A stretch of DNA of 64,000 bases from positions 1-64,000 of the forward strand of contig JALCCG010000036.1 in NCBI GenBank assembly GCA_023212695.1, in the 5' to 3' direction. Source of the stretch: Sporisorium sorghi. Its lineage: Eukaryota; Basidiomycota; Ustilaginomycetes; Ustilaginales; Ustilaginaceae. The translations under genes and the position numbers were made by a program. The notes under the pieces are model-generated. The model had not been told where the DNA came from. It saw nothing but the letters and a program-made list of their open reading frames with translations, and searched no databases. Below, one piece after another: positions 45,156-55,313 of the stretch (position 1 is its first letter; each line of letters opens with the position of its first letter).

Positions 45156-45569
45156 ATGAAGAAAATCATGGGATTAGATTACGGGGACCGCAGAATCGGT
45201 GTTGCCATAAGCGATGTGTTCGGATGGACGGCCCAAGGGGTTGAAGTTATCGAACGCCGCCGTGATGAAGGTGAGCTGGTCAGGATTGCCACACTCGTCA
45301 AAGAGAACGAGGTCGGTGAGGTTGTAGTCGGCTTGCCTAAAAATATGAATGGCACGATTGGTCCACGGGGCGAAATCTGCATGGAATTCGCAAATACATT
45401 GCGAGAGTCCCTATCCTTGCCCGTTCACCTTTGGGATGAACGGCTATCAACAGTATCCGCTGAAAGGACATTGCTTGAAGCCGATGTCAGCCGAAAGAAG
45501 CGAAAACAGGTTGTAGATAAGATGGCGGCAAGCTTGATTTTGCAAAACTACTTGGATTCTAAAAGGTAA
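45156..45569 (+). CDS. YqgF family nuclease (RuvX-like, pre-16S rRNA processing)
   Basis: A 137-residue RNase H-fold protein. Catalytic acidic residues lie in LDYGDRRIGVA (D6 area), GLPKNMNGTIG, and the C-terminal LWDERLSTVSAE. Originally predicted as a Holliday resolvase; E. coli YqgF trims the 5' end of 16S rRNA. It is adjacent to yrzL and yrzB with 12- and 17-base gaps, an operon. A true RuvC is encoded at 1233-1736, so this is not its substitute. Confidence 0.93.
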   Translation: MKKIMGLDYGDRRIGVAISDVFGWTAQGVEVIERRRDEGELVRIATLVKENEVGEVVVGLPKNMNGTIGPRGEICMEFANTLRESLSLPVHLWDERLSTVSAERTLLEADVSRKKRKQVVDKMAASLILQNYLDSKR

Positions 45570-45586
45570 AGGTGAGGGTGATAACA

Positions 45587-45889
45587 ATGGCTAATGAGCA
45601 TATTGGTATGGAAGAAGAACCGGAAATTATTTATATTCCCGATGATGAAGGCAACGAGGAAGAATTCGAAGTCATCATGAAATTCGAGGTTGATGGCTCG
45701 GATGCTAAATATATGATGGTTGTACCAAGAGAGTCCGCAGACGAAGAAACAGACGAGGTCTACGCCTTCCGTTATGAGGAAGATGGAGAAGATCTGAAAT
45801 TGTTTATGATTGAAGACGATGAAGAATGGGCCATTGTTGAGGAAACCTTCAATACGCTCGTGGATGAGCTGGACGGGAGAGACGAATGA
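45587..45889 (+). CDS. DUF1292 protein (YrzB-like), first copy
   Basis: A 100-residue, strongly acidic protein of the UPF0473 family, function unknown. It contains IIYIPDDEGNEEEFEVI and EEWAIVEETFN. ATG 45587 follows GGGTGAT. The stop overlaps the start of a second DUF1292 gene by 4 bases. Confidence 0.85.
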   Translation: MANEHIGMEEEPEIIYIPDDEGNEEEFEVIMKFEVDGSDAKYMMVVPRESADEETDEVYAFRYEEDGEDLKLFMIEDDEEWAIVEETFNTLVDELDGRDE

Positions 45890-46200
45890 TGACTGATTTT
45901 TCGGTTGAAAATATCGTATGGACCCAAGTACTTAAGGAAGCATTCGGTGAGAGTGTGGAGCTTGAGGACGACAAAGGCCATATCGAGGTATATGATATTG
46001 CCGCCGAATTTGAAGTGGATGGCCAAGGATATGCCATTCTGGTTCAGCCGGACCGTACGGATGAGGAGTACGAGGTGCTTCGTATCGTAAAGGATGCGGA
46101 TGGCGGATTGGAACTCTCAACCATCGATGATGACGAGGAATGGGAGAATGTATCGGAGCTGTACGATGAGCTGACGTTTCCCGAGGGAGACGAGGATTAA
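45886..46200 (+). CDS. DUF1292 protein, second copy
   Basis: A 104-residue acidic paralogue of the preceding protein: IEVYDIAAEFEVDGQGYAIL and DDDEEWENVSELYDEL align with it. The ATGA overlap implies coupled translation. The two copies have drifted far apart, so duplication is old. Function unknown. Confidence 0.85.
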   Translation: MMTDFSVENIVWTQVLKEAFGESVELEDDKGHIEVYDIAAEFEVDGQGYAILVQPDRTDEEYEVLRIVKDADGGLELSTIDDDEEWENVSELYDELTFPEGDED

Positions 46201-46248
46201 TTGTTCTCGTAAGAGGCACGTGCTTACGTTTTCAAATGAAAGTTCAGG

Positions 46249-46276
46249 AAGGGGCGGAGCTTGTCCGCCCCTTTTG
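46249..46276 (+). terminator. Terminator after the DUF1292 pair
   Basis: AAGGGGCGGA (46249-46258) pairs with TCCGCCCCTT (46264-46273), ending in TTTT. It lies within 20 bases of the mltG start, so part of mltG transcription may pass through it. Confidence 0.82.
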
Positions 46277-46295
46277 GTGTGAAGGGATGAGTAGA

Positions 46296-47339
46296 TTGAA
46301 GAAACTGGCTATTGCGGTATTGGTTCTGATCCTTATTGCCGGCGGAGGCTTGTTCTACATTTGGAATGGTTTACAGCCTGTTACAACCTCTGAAACACCG
46401 GTTGAATTCACGGTGGAGTCCGGAATGAGCACATCATCCATTGCCGATCTGCTTGAGGACAAGGGTCTGATCAAGAACGCCCTTATACTTAAAGGTTATC
46501 TGAAGATTACGAACGAAGGCAGCCGGCTTATGGCCGGCACATATGAGGCTACACCGGGAACCCCCTTCAAGGAACTGCTGTCCAAGATGAGCAACGGTGA
46601 AGTGAAGGCGGAGGAAATGGTCCGGTTCACCATTCCTGAGGGTTACACCATTCTCCAGATGGCAGAAACTATCGCTCGTGAGAGCGGAATCGATGAGAAG
46701 GAATTTCTGGATGCTGTGGATCAGACTACCGGTTGGGACGTACCGATTGTAGGTGAGATCCCGGAAGGAACGGATCTCAGGCACCATCTGGAGGGCTATT
46801 TGTTTCCTGCAACCTACGATGTGCCGAAGAAGGATCTAACAGCTAAAGGCATTGTGGAGACCATGCTCAAGGAAACCGAGAAACGTCTTGCGGAAATTCC
46901 TGATTTGCAGAGCCAACTTGAGGCACGCGGCGTGACGTTCCATGAGCTCATGACCATTGCTTCACTGGTTGAGCGGGAAGTGGTTGCAGAACAGGAGCGA
47001 GCTCTTGTAGCCGGCGTTATCTATAACAGGCTGGAAGAAGATATGCGGCTTGAGATTGATGCGACTGTTCAATACCTGTTAGATAAACCGAAGGAACGGT
47101 TGCTTTATGCTGATCTGGAGGTTGAAAGCCCGTATAACACCTACCGGCAAAAGGGGCTTCCGCCCGGTCCAATCTCGAGCCCGAGTTTGGAGTCCATTCA
47201 GGCCGCTCTGAATCCGGAGAAATCAGACTATTTGTTCTACGTAACCAAGAAAGACGGTACGCAAGAGCATTTGTTTGCTAAAACGTATAAAGAGCATTTG
47301 AAAAACATTGAGAAGAGTAAGAAAATGGCACAACCATAA
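46296..47339 (+). CDS. mltG: Endolytic transglycosylase MltG
   Basis: A 347-residue peptidoglycan enzyme (YrrL in B. subtilis) that cleaves nascent glycan strands and ends their elongation. One N-terminal membrane anchor (about 4-24), a LysM-like region, EGYLFPATYDV near 166, and the catalytic Glu in SLVEREV (E226, matching E. coli E218). TTG 46296 is chosen because GAAGGG is 9 bases away; ATG 46287 sits right against it. It may be the long-form start; the choice is uncertain by three residues. Confidence 0.92.
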   Translation: MKKLAIAVLVLILIAGGGLFYIWNGLQPVTTSETPVEFTVESGMSTSSIADLLEDKGLIKNALILKGYLKITNEGSRLMAGTYEATPGTPFKELLSKMSNGEVKAEEMVRFTIPEGYTILQMAETIARESGIDEKEFLDAVDQTTGWDVPIVGEIPEGTDLRHHLEGYLFPATYDVPKKDLTAKGIVETMLKETEKRLAEIPDLQSQLEARGVTFHELMTIASLVEREVVAEQERALVAGVIYNRLEEDMRLEIDATVQYLLDKPKERLLYADLEVESPYNTYRQKGLPPGPISSPSLESIQAALNPEKSDYLFYVTKKDGTQEHLFAKTYKEHLKNIEKSKKMAQP

Positions 47340-47351
47340 TATGACTTGATC

Positions 47352-47386
47352 AAAAGGTCCGGATTCAATAGACAGGACCCTTTTTG
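47352..47386 (+). terminator. Terminator-like hairpin after mltG
   Basis: AAAAGGTCC pairs with GGACCCTTTT (one bulge) before TTTTT. It precedes the U32 gene pair. Confidence 0.65.
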
Positions 47387-47415
47387 AACAACCCCGAATA
47401 GGGAGGAAATATTTC

Positions 47416-48348
47416 ATGAGTATCAAACCTGAATTATTGGCGGCTGCTGGTTCCTTGGAAGATGCTGCTGCTTACCTGGAAGCGGGAGCGGATGCTTTGC
47501 TGGTTGGTGAAGATCGTTTTGGCATGCGTCTGCCCGGCAGTCTGACCTTGAACGACATTCGTCAAGTAGTCCAGCATGCGCATGGACGGGGAAGTAAAGT
47601 GTATGTAAGCTTAAACAACCTGATGACCAATGATTTGCTGCCTGAGCTTCCTGCTTATGTCAAGGCACTGGGTGAAATCGGTGTGGATGCGGTGGAGTTT
47701 AACGATCCGTCCGTACTTACTGCGGTGAAGGAGCTAGCTCCTCAGATTAAACTGCACTGGAATGCGGAAATGACGGCCACAAACTACTCAACGTCCAATT
47801 ACTGGGGGAGCAAAGGCGCATCCCGGGTCATTCTTGCGCGTGAATTAAATATGGATGAAGTAACGGACATGAAGCCGCTGCTTCAAGTGGAAGCACAGGT
47901 TCAGGTCCATGGCATGACCAACATCTACCATTCCAAGCGGCGTCTGGTGAACAGTTATATGTCGCAGCAAGGTAGACCCGTAAATGAAGGCAGTCTGGAC
48001 AAGGAACGGGGACTGTTTCTCATTGAGGCTGAGCGCCAAGACGAGAAATATCCCATTTACGAAGATGTCAACGGAACTCATATTATGAGTTCGGAGGATA
48101 TTTGTATCCTCGAGGATCTGCATCTGTTGATGGCAGCCGGTCTTGACAGCTTTAAGGTGGAGACGCTGCTGAAGCCGCGCCAATATAATAAGCTTGTGAT
48201 AAGCATTTACCGCAAGGCGATTGATTTATATACTGCGGACCCTTCTTCCTATGCATTTCAGGAGGATTGGATGGATGAAATTCGTGCCATTCAGGATCCG
48301 GAGCGAGAGTTATCGTTTGGATTTTTCTATAAGGAACAAGTTTATTAA
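47416..48348 (+). CDS. U32 family protein, tRNA uridine-34 hydroxylation (TrhP1/YrrN-like)
   Basis: A 310-residue TIM-barrel-like U32 protein. In B. subtilis the YrrN-YrrO pair is the prephenate-dependent route to 5-hydroxyuridine at tRNA position 34. The N-terminal PELLAAAGSLEDAAAYLEAGADALLVG is shared with the second copy. It lacks the full cysteine cluster seen in its partner (only one Cys region is present), so it likely works as a non-catalytic or scaffold partner. GGGAGG is 9 bases before the ATG. Confidence 0.85.
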   Translation: MSIKPELLAAAGSLEDAAAYLEAGADALLVGEDRFGMRLPGSLTLNDIRQVVQHAHGRGSKVYVSLNNLMTNDLLPELPAYVKALGEIGVDAVEFNDPSVLTAVKELAPQIKLHWNAEMTATNYSTSNYWGSKGASRVILARELNMDEVTDMKPLLQVEAQVQVHGMTNIYHSKRRLVNSYMSQQGRPVNEGSLDKERGLFLIEAERQDEKYPIYEDVNGTHIMSSEDICILEDLHLLMAAGLDSFKVETLLKPRQYNKLVISIYRKAIDLYTADPSSYAFQEDWMDEIRAIQDPERELSFGFFYKEQVY

Positions 48349-48360
48349 GGAGTGTACAGC

Positions 48361-49704
48361 ATGGAAGCAATGGCACAGCCAAAATACAAGGGCAAACGCT
48401 ATCGCCTGGACAAGCCAGAACTGCTCGCCCCGGCTGGTAATTTGGAAAAGTTGAAATTTGCGGTGCACTACGGCGCCGATGCAGTTTATATTGGAGGACA
48501 GAAATACGGTCTTCGTTCGAACGCGGATAATTTCAGCTTCGAGGAAATGAAGGAAGGCGTGGAGTTCGCCAAGAAATACGGTGCTAAAGTATTCGTGGCA
48601 ACCAATATCTACGCGCATAATGAGGACGTAGAGGGGATTGAATCCTATCTGCGCAGCTTGGAGGAAGCGGGCATCGCAGCGATTATAGCCGCAGATCCGG
48701 CCATCATTGAGGTTGCCAAGCGTGCCGCGCCCAAACTTGAGGTTCATCTGAGCACACAACAGTCTACGCTTAATTGGCAGGCCGTGAAGTTCTGGAAGGA
48801 TGAAGGATTACCAAGGGTTGTGCTGGGCCGCGAGACGAGCATAGAAGAAATTGCAACGATTAAAGAGCATGTTGATATTGAGATCGAAGCCTTTATTCAT
48901 GGTGCGATGTGTTCCTCCTTCTCCGGACGCTGTGTGTTGTCAAATCATTTTACGGATCGTGACTCCAACCGGGGCGGCTGCTGCCAATCCTGCCGCTGGA
49001 AATACGATTTGTTTGAGGATGGAAGAGAAGATAACGGCAACTGGGTATCCGAAGAGTTGCAGATGATGGAACAGCGGGCATCGAGGCCGTCTCCATTCAA
49101 AACGGGCGTTACACAGATTCCGTTGTTTCAACCGGAGGACAACCAATTTACCATGGGGTCGAAGGATCTTTGCATGCTGGAGCATATTCCGGACCTGATT
49201 GAGGTCGGCATTGACAGCTTCAAGATTGAGGGCCGGATGAAATCCATTCATTACGTAGCTACGGTTGTTAATGTGTACAGACAGGCGATTGATTCCTATA
49301 TGGCAGACCCTGAACATTACGTGCTGAAGCCGGAATGGATCGAGGAAATCAACAAAGCGGCTAATCGACCGCTGAATACCGGATTCTTCTATGATACACC
49401 GGATCATGAGGACCATATCTATGAACCGGAAGAGAAGGCCGTGCCTTATGATTTTGCCGGATTGGTTATGGCGTATGACGAGCACTCAGATACAGCTGTA
49501 ATACAGCAGCGAAACCATTTTAAGCCTGGTGACGAAATTGAGTTTTTTGGCCCAGAAGGTACTTTCTTCAAGCAGGTAGTTGGCCCTATTCAGGATGAGG
49601 ATGGAAATGAGCTGAACGCGGCGAGGCATCCCTTACAGCTTATTCGCTTGCAAGTGGATCAGCCGGTGCGTAACTTTGATATGATGCGAAAGCGCAAAGG
49701 GTAA
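48361..49704 (+). CDS. U32 family protein, tRNA uridine-34 hydroxylation (TrhP2/YrrO-like)
   Basis: A 447-residue U32 protein. [28 protein letters not shown] starts the barrel; four cysteines for a 4Fe-4S cluster lie in CSSFSGRC and GGCCQSCRW near 181-215. A C-terminal barrel domain follows. It starts 12 bases after the partner. The ATG at 48361 is used; GTG 48352 abuts AAGGAG. It is about 25 residues longer than B. subtilis YrrO. Confidence 0.88.
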   Translation: MEAMAQPKYKGKRYRLDKPELLAPAGNLEKLKFAVHYGADAVYIGGQKYGLRSNADNFSFEEMKEGVEFAKKYGAKVFVATNIYAHNEDVEGIESYLRSLEEAGIAAIIAADPAIIEVAKRAAPKLEVHLSTQQSTLNWQAVKFWKDEGLPRVVLGRETSIEEIATIKEHVDIEIEAFIHGAMCSSFSGRCVLSNHFTDRDSNRGGCCQSCRWKYDLFEDGREDNGNWVSEELQMMEQRASRPSPFKTGVTQIPLFQPEDNQFTMGSKDLCMLEHIPDLIEVGIDSFKIEGRMKSIHYVATVVNVYRQAIDSYMADPEHYVLKPEWIEEINKAANRPLNTGFFYDTPDHEDHIYEPEEKAVPYDFAGLVMAYDEHSDTAVIQQRNHFKPGDEIEFFGPEGTFFKQVVGPIQDEDGNELNAARHPLQLIRLQVDQPVRNFDMMRKRKG

Positions 49705-49736
49705 AAAAGATATAGTTCTATATAACTACACACATG

Positions 49737-49776
49737 AGAATCCGGGTCCGTGGATGGACCTTGGATTCTTTTTATT
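49737..49776 (+). terminator. Terminator of the U32 pair
   Basis: AGAATCC-GGTCC pairs with GGACC-TT-GGATTCT, followed by a T-run. Confidence 0.88.
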
Positions 49777-49918
49777 TTCAAAAAAATTAGGAGTAATGGA
49801 TTATTTTTTTGCGAAAACCCAAAGGAAAACACCTCCAATTGTCGAAATAAAAAGTAACGAATACGTTCAAGAGATTAGCCGGCGTATTAATATTATGATT
49901 GTGGTAGGTGAACAGCTA

Positions 49919-52093
49919 ATGTCAGAAGTCGAACAGCATGATAAGAAGCCGAAAAGAGACAAGAAGCTCGGGGGAAACAAAGAGAAAAAGAAAGCACCTT
50001 CGGCATCAACGGGAATACATAATGCAAAGTCGTTCATTTCAAACATGGGAACGGCCATCAGCCGAATGCCTGTGAACCCGGCAAAATCCGTAGGGATCCG
50101 GTTGTTTTTAATCTTTTTGTCAGCGATCGTATTTTTTGTTATCGTGTTGGGTTATCTCTCTTACAGTAAAGCGAAGAGCACCATTGAGAAGAATGCTGCA
50201 AACGGCAATCAGCAGACGATCATTCAAACTTCTGAGAAAATCGACATCATCTTGGATAAGTACGAGAACGCTGGACGGCAAATTTTCTATGATATTGAAC
50301 TGCAGAAGCTGTTGTCAGAGTACTCGGATAAAAATTTGAGTGATTATGATTCGTTTACCGTAGAACGCAGCATTCGGGATAAACTATCTAACCAAATCAC
50401 GTCAGATTCGTCCATAAGGGCTATTTATCTGATCCCTAACAAAGGCGAGAAGATGATCTCGGCGGGTCAAACCTCGGAGACCTCCAAAACCGTGCTTGAA
50501 CAAAGCTGGTATACAGAGCTGAAGGATGGCGACAAAAAGATTGTGTGGCTGCCAACCACTCAGAACAGCGGAGCTCCGTACTTTACGATTGCGCGCTCTC
50601 TTGGATCGATGAATGATCTGACTTCTACGTACGTTGTTATGTTTGAACTTAACGCGTCCGTACTGGATACGCAGCTGAAGGGGATTGACCTGGGTGAAAA
50701 CGGCCAGCTGCAGTTGATCAGCCCAGAGGGCACGATTGTATCCTCCAGTGAGAGTTCGATCGTGGGCTCAGAGACAGCTTGGGCATTTACAAAGGAATTC
50801 AAGAAAGAAATGAAGACGGATAACGTAAGAACCAAGGATGAGAACGGCAAGCAGGTATTGGCCGTCTATAATACGCTGAGCACCAATGATTGGAAGCTTG
50901 TGGGATCGGTTCAAACCAGTGAACTGACGAAGGATGCAACGAGCATTTTGACAATAACGCTGATAGTGGCAGCCGTTGACGTTATATTCGCCATACTGAT
51001 CGGTATTTGGATGGTGAGAATGATTGCCCATCCATTAGGCAAGCTCAACCTCCTGATGAAGGAAGGCGCAAAAGGTAATCTGAATGTTCGCACAGACCAT
51101 AAGAGCCAGGATGAAATCGGTCAGCTCTCTGCAAGTTTTAACGATATGATGGAGCAGATTACCGGCCTCGTGCAGCAAACAAGCAATACGGCTCAGGAAG
51201 TACTCAAGACGGCTGCAGAGTTAAGTGATGCCTCGAAGAAAACGGCCATCTCCGCAAAAGAAATTGCCGTTGCCACCGAGGAGATTGCGAACGGAGCCAG
51301 CAGCTTGGCAGTTGAAGCCGAGCGCGGCAGCGATCTGACCAACAACATCTCGAAGCAGATGCAAATTGTTGTTACGGCTAACGAAGAGATGGGCAAATCG
51401 GCCCGTCATGTGGAAAGCTCCAGTGAGCTGGGTACGAAGCATCTGAGCGACTTGCTCGACAAGACACACCAGACCGAGGATATGACACGTTCCATGATGC
51501 ACAAGGTGGATGGCTTGAAGGAAACGACTTCTTCGGTTGTCAAAGTGCTGGATGTACTACAGAACATCACGAAGCAAACGAACATCCTTTCCTTGAATGC
51601 AACGATTGAAGCGGCCCGTGCAGGAGCAGCGGGCAAAGGGTTTATGGTTGTCGCCGATGAAATCCGCCAGTTGGCAGACCAGTCCAGGCAATCCATAGAT
51701 ATGGTTAGCCAGATCACAGACCGTATCATGACCGAAATGAACGAAACCGTTCAGGTACTGCTGGATGCAAATCCGTTGTTCAAAGGCCAGATGGATGCCG
51801 TGAAGGAAACGAATGACATCTTCGTATCCGTCCAGCAGCAGATGGTAGACTTTATCGAACGTTTGGATTCTGTAACGCATTCCATTGATGAGCTGAACGA
51901 ATCCCAGAATGTGCTCTCTGAAGCGATGAGCAACGTCAGTGCGGTTGCCGAGGAATCCTCGGCGACTTCCGAAGAGGTAGCTTCTCTCTCAACGGAGCAG
52001 CAAAGTGTTAGCAGTCAGTTGGTTAATCTGTCATCACAGCTGGAAAATGTATCGAATGAGCTTAAAGAGACCTTGTCTCGCTTTAGACTGTAA
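49919..52093 (+). CDS. Methyl-accepting chemotaxis protein with a dCache-like sensor
   Basis: A 724-residue transmembrane chemoreceptor. After a Lys-rich cytosolic N terminus (about 1-58), TM1 lies near 60-85 ([20 protein letters not shown]), an extracellular dCache-like sensor near 86-335, TM2 near 340-365, HAMP near 365-420, and the signalling domain with the hairpin tip [20 protein letters not shown] and methylation helices full of Glu/Gln. It would signal through CheA/CheW to flagella; the ligand is not known. ATG 49919 is chosen after GTAGGTGA because upstream in-frame codons overlap a terminator. Confidence 0.9.
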   Translation: MSEVEQHDKKPKRDKKLGGNKEKKKAPSASTGIHNAKSFISNMGTAISRMPVNPAKSVGIRLFLIFLSAIVFFVIVLGYLSYSKAKSTIEKNAANGNQQTIIQTSEKIDIILDKYENAGRQIFYDIELQKLLSEYSDKNLSDYDSFTVERSIRDKLSNQITSDSSIRAIYLIPNKGEKMISAGQTSETSKTVLEQSWYTELKDGDKKIVWLPTTQNSGAPYFTIARSLGSMNDLTSTYVVMFELNASVLDTQLKGIDLGENGQLQLISPEGTIVSSSESSIVGSETAWAFTKEFKKEMKTDNVRTKDENGKQVLAVYNTLSTNDWKLVGSVQTSELTKDATSILTITLIVAAVDVIFAILIGIWMVRMIAHPLGKLNLLMKEGAKGNLNVRTDHKSQDEIGQLSASFNDMMEQITGLVQQTSNTAQEVLKTAAELSDASKKTAISAKEIAVATEEIANGASSLAVEAERGSDLTNNISKQMQIVVTANEEMGKSARHVESSSELGTKHLSDLLDKTHQTEDMTRSMMHKVDGLKETTSSVVKVLDVLQNITKQTNILSLNATIEAARAGAAGKGFMVVADEIRQLADQSRQSIDMVSQITDRIMTEMNETVQVLLDANPLFKGQMDAVKETNDIFVSVQQQMVDFIERLDSVTHSIDELNESQNVLSEAMSNVSAVAEESSATSEEVASLSTEQQSVSSQLVNLSSQLENVSNELKETLSRFRL

Positions 52094-52105
52094 TATTCCA
52101 TTCAT

Positions 52106-52147
52106 AGACTGCTCCATCAGTTAAGACTGATGGAGCAGTCTTTTTTG
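52106..52147 (+). terminator. Strong terminator after the chemoreceptor
   Basis: A perfect 15-bp stem (52106-52120 with 52127-52141), loop TTAAGA, then TTTTTT. Confidence 0.95.
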
Positions 52148-52262
52148 TCTACCCGGCTCACTCATTATCTTCTGATAATCCTCCCCTATCAGTTCAATGT
52201 GATTGATTCAGGTTCCACATGGAAATAATGGAATAATAAAGAACTAATTGGAGGAGCAGGAC

Positions 52263-54059
52263 ATGAGGCTGATCCGAAATAAGCGAATTACATACGGATG
52301 GCTGATATTGACGATGCTTATCGCCATTTTGACCCTAAGACTCGCATGGGTGCAGCTCGTGATGAAACATCAGCGGGTCCCCGGCAGTCGGCATACGATG
52401 GTTGAGGCCTCCCTCATACAGCGAGAACGGGGCATTGTGCTGGATTCTGGTCGCGGTCAATTTACAGACCGGAACGGAAAGCCGCTCACGGGTAAGCTGG
52501 TCTGGACAGCGGTGTTGTTCCCGGTAAGCGAGAAAGAGCTGAAGGACTCCCATAATCAGTTAGTTCAGCTGGCCCGCATCCTGGGGACAAATAAGGATCA
52601 TTTGGTACAGACATGGGGCAAGCTAAAGGAGCCGAAGTTGTGGCATGGAGAGAATACGGTCATTCCTCGTACCCTAACCAAAGTTCAGATCCAGCAGATC
52701 CAAGAGCTTGAACTTCCCAAACTGAAGGTTCTTCCTTATGAGCAGCGCTATGGCAATCGCCAATCGGGCATGCAGTGGCTTGGTTTTATATCCGGCCAGC
52801 GGAAGGAGAATCTGTTTTTTCGTGATTATCCGGAGGTTACGGGAACGAGTGGTTTGGAGAAAACGATGGATTCACTAATACGGGGAGAAGGTCCTACCAT
52901 CGTTTATTTTCCAGTCAACAGTACCAATGAGGTGATACAGGATATCAAGCCGATGGTAAAGGCGCCGGATAATCCGTACTATCCCTTGAGGGTATCCACA
53001 ACGATTGATATTGATATTCAAAAAGGGATCGAAGCTATAACGGAGAAAGCGGGCATGAAGGAAGGGGCCGTTGTTGTACTGGATGCGCACAATGCCGATA
53101 TTGTTTCTATGGTCTCAAGGCCGTTCTATAATCCGGAGCAGATTCATCCAAAGGACGGGCAGTGGGAAAATCGTGCCTTGAAAGCGGCAACTCCTGGCTC
53201 CATTTTCAAAATTGTCACGGCATCTGCAATTCTTGAGCATGATTTAAGCTCCCCTGAAGAGCACTTCCATTGTGACGGCGAATACGGCAAGTTCGGACTT
53301 TCCTGCTGGAAAGAGGGAGGACATGGAACGATTGGGCTTCGCGAGGGTTTTGCCGAATCATGTAATGTCGTCTTCGCTACCCTTGCGGAAAGATTATCCG
53401 CGCAGCAAATAGCGGATGCGGCATCGGCGCTTGGTTTTGGGCAAACTGTGGGCTGGAGATCACAGGAATTCTTAGGTCTTCGTTCTTTTGTTCCATTGGA
53501 TCATGAGGAGAAGGGGACGGTATTCTCGGACTCCGTGGATGCTTCTGATGCAGGGGTTAGGGTACAGACAGGCATAGGGCAAAGGGATGTGGCCGTGTCC
53601 CCGCTGCAGGCGGCAAATGCGATTGTGACTCTGCTTCACGGCGGTGTAAAGACCAAACCTCGTATTCTACAACAGATTCGGTACGCTAATGGCCAATTGC
53701 TTCAGGATACCCATCCGCTTAAGGAGCGTAAGTCAGCACAAGGTATTTCCCGGGAAACCTCATCCATTCTGCTGGAATGGATGGAGGATGTGGTTCAAGA
53801 GGGGACAGGCAGTTCTTTGAAAAACCGGAAATGGACACTTGCAGGGAAATCTGGAACGGCTCAGGTAACCGTAAAGGGCAGTCCCCGAAACAACCAGTGG
53901 TTTGTCGGTTACGGCCCCGTGGAGAAGCCACGATACGCTGTGGCTGTGTTGGTGGAGAATCGGAGTCCAAGCAGCAGCAATCAGGCGACGGAGATATTCG
54001 GTCAGGTTTCTGACTTCTTGGCTTCGGTTGAATCGCCCTCGGGCTCGGGCTCCGCATAA
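52263..54059 (+). CDS. Penicillin-binding protein transpeptidase (PbpI/YrrR-like)
   Basis: A 598-residue class B PBP that cross-links peptidoglycan. A short cytosolic tail and one membrane helix (about 11-33) are followed by a dimerisation domain and a transpeptidase domain with S313-IFK (SxxK), S366-CN (SxN) and K529-SG (KTG). B. subtilis PbpI (PBP4b, YrrR) is the positional counterpart, sigmaF-controlled; a sporulation role is therefore possible. The last 58 bases overlap the end of the convergent YtvI-like gene. GGAGGA lies 8 bases before ATG 52263. Confidence 0.9.
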   Translation: MRLIRNKRITYGWLILTMLIAILTLRLAWVQLVMKHQRVPGSRHTMVEASLIQRERGIVLDSGRGQFTDRNGKPLTGKLVWTAVLFPVSEKELKDSHNQLVQLARILGTNKDHLVQTWGKLKEPKLWHGENTVIPRTLTKVQIQQIQELELPKLKVLPYEQRYGNRQSGMQWLGFISGQRKENLFFRDYPEVTGTSGLEKTMDSLIRGEGPTIVYFPVNSTNEVIQDIKPMVKAPDNPYYPLRVSTTIDIDIQKGIEAITEKAGMKEGAVVVLDAHNADIVSMVSRPFYNPEQIHPKDGQWENRALKAATPGSIFKIVTASAILEHDLSSPEEHFHCDGEYGKFGLSCWKEGGHGTIGLREGFAESCNVVFATLAERLSAQQIADAASALGFGQTVGWRSQEFLGLRSFVPLDHEEKGTVFSDSVDASDAGVRVQTGIGQRDVAVSPLQAANAIVTLLHGGVKTKPRILQQIRYANGQLLQDTHPLKERKSAQGISRETSSILLEWMEDVVQEGTGSSLKNRKWTLAGKSGTAQVTVKGSPRNNQWFVGYGPVEKPRYAVAVLVENRSPSSSNQATEIFGQVSDFLASVESPSGSGSA

Positions 54060-55171
54060 GAGCGGGACATGTCCCAAGGAGACACATCGAATTCTTCTCT
54101 CGGCAGATGAATCCATTGCTGCAGGTATCCTTGTGTAAGCAATTCCTTAATGAGAATCAGCAGGATCGGAGCCAGAATCAAACCGGCTACTCCAAATATG
54201 GACAGCGAAATCATCATGAAGGACAACATCAAAAATGCAGATGATACGCCAATTGAATTGCCTGTAATCTTCGGTTCAAGCAGCTGTCTGGAGATCATGA
54301 CAACCGCCAGCAGAACGATTAGTCCAATGGCAAGCCCTGTATTGCCGACAATAAACAAATAAACAATCCACGGAATAAGAATAACGGGAACACCCAGCAG
54401 CGGCAATACATCGAATACAGCACAGATAAGCGCAATGGACAGCGAGTTGCCTGTACCTAATATCAACAGCCCTATGTATACAATAACAAACGTAATGCTG
54501 ACCAGCTTCATCTGAGCTTTTAAATAAGAACCGATCGCCTTAAATACATTTTCCTTCAGAAAGACAAAGGCCATCTTGAAGGTTTTGGGCGTTTTTTCTT
54601 TTGCGATTCTCCGCCAGCTGCCAATCTCAATGCTCAGGAAAAAGGCGAGAATGATCGCTACCCCGAAGCTGGTGATGAACGAGGAGAATGAACCCATGAA
54701 ACCAACGATATAATGAAAGAACGACTCGGCAGCCCCTTGAGCAAAAGCGGTAATGTCTTGAAAATAGCCGTTAACCCGTTCTGTCAGATCAGGCGGCAGT
54801 GCCTCGAGCTTGCTTTGCAGGAAGATCAGACCCTCGGAGAAATGTTTTTGAATCGTTGCGGTGTAAGCCGGCAAATTCTCCTGCAGGTTCATGAACTGCG
54901 ATACAATGAGTGCCCCTGCTCCGAACAAGATGCCGAGGATAATCAGCAGGAAGAGCAGAACGGATATCGCGGCGGCAAACGGCTTCGGAAGACCCCTGCG
55001 GTGCAGGAATTTGGATAAAGGCTCAATAATCAGGAAAACGAGGAAAGATAAAAACACGGGAGCCGCAATCTGGTAAAGCTTGCTGAATATGTACATGACC
55101 AGGTAAACCGTAAGTACGATTAATCCAATATCGAAAGCGGTTCTCCAATATTTTTTATACAAGGGAAGCAT
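54002..55171 (-). CDS. YtvI-like AI-2E family membrane protein
   Basis: A 389-residue protein with about eight membrane helices and the AI-2E family end-helices (VFDVLPLLGVPVILIPW, LLEPKITGNSIG). It resembles the sporulation integral membrane protein YtvI in size and domain layout. The last 18 codons read an acidic tail (EPEPEGDSTEAKKSET) from DNA that also encodes the PBP tail on the other strand. The ATG at 55171 is 13 bases from AAAGGAG, somewhat long. Confidence 0.82.
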   Translation of the reverse strand: MLPLYKKYWRTAFDIGLIVLTVYLVMYIFSKLYQIAAPVFLSFLVFLIIEPLSKFLHRRGLPKPFAAAISVLLFLLIILGILFGAGALIVSQFMNLQENLPAYTATIQKHFSEGLIFLQSKLEALPPDLTERVNGYFQDITAFAQGAAESFFHYIVGFMGSFSSFITSFGVAIILAFFLSIEIGSWRRIAKEKTPKTFKMAFVFLKENVFKAIGSYLKAQMKLVSITFVIVYIGLLILGTGNSLSIALICAVFDVLPLLGVPVILIPWIVYLFIVGNTGLAIGLIVLLAVVMISRQLLEPKITGNSIGVSSAFLMLSFMMISLSIFGVAGLILAPILLILIKELLTQGYLQQWIHLPREEFDVSPWDMSRSYAEPEPEGDSTEAKKSET

Positions 55172-55313
55172 AGTGGAATATCGGCTCCTTTATACTTTAT
55201 TAATTGATATCATTGTACACGATTTGTGAAAAAAAAGCCTATTTCTTTAAGTGCTATGCTAAAATAATAATAGTGTGTTAATTAGAAAAAGAAAGAAAAA
55301 GCGGGGAGTTAGC

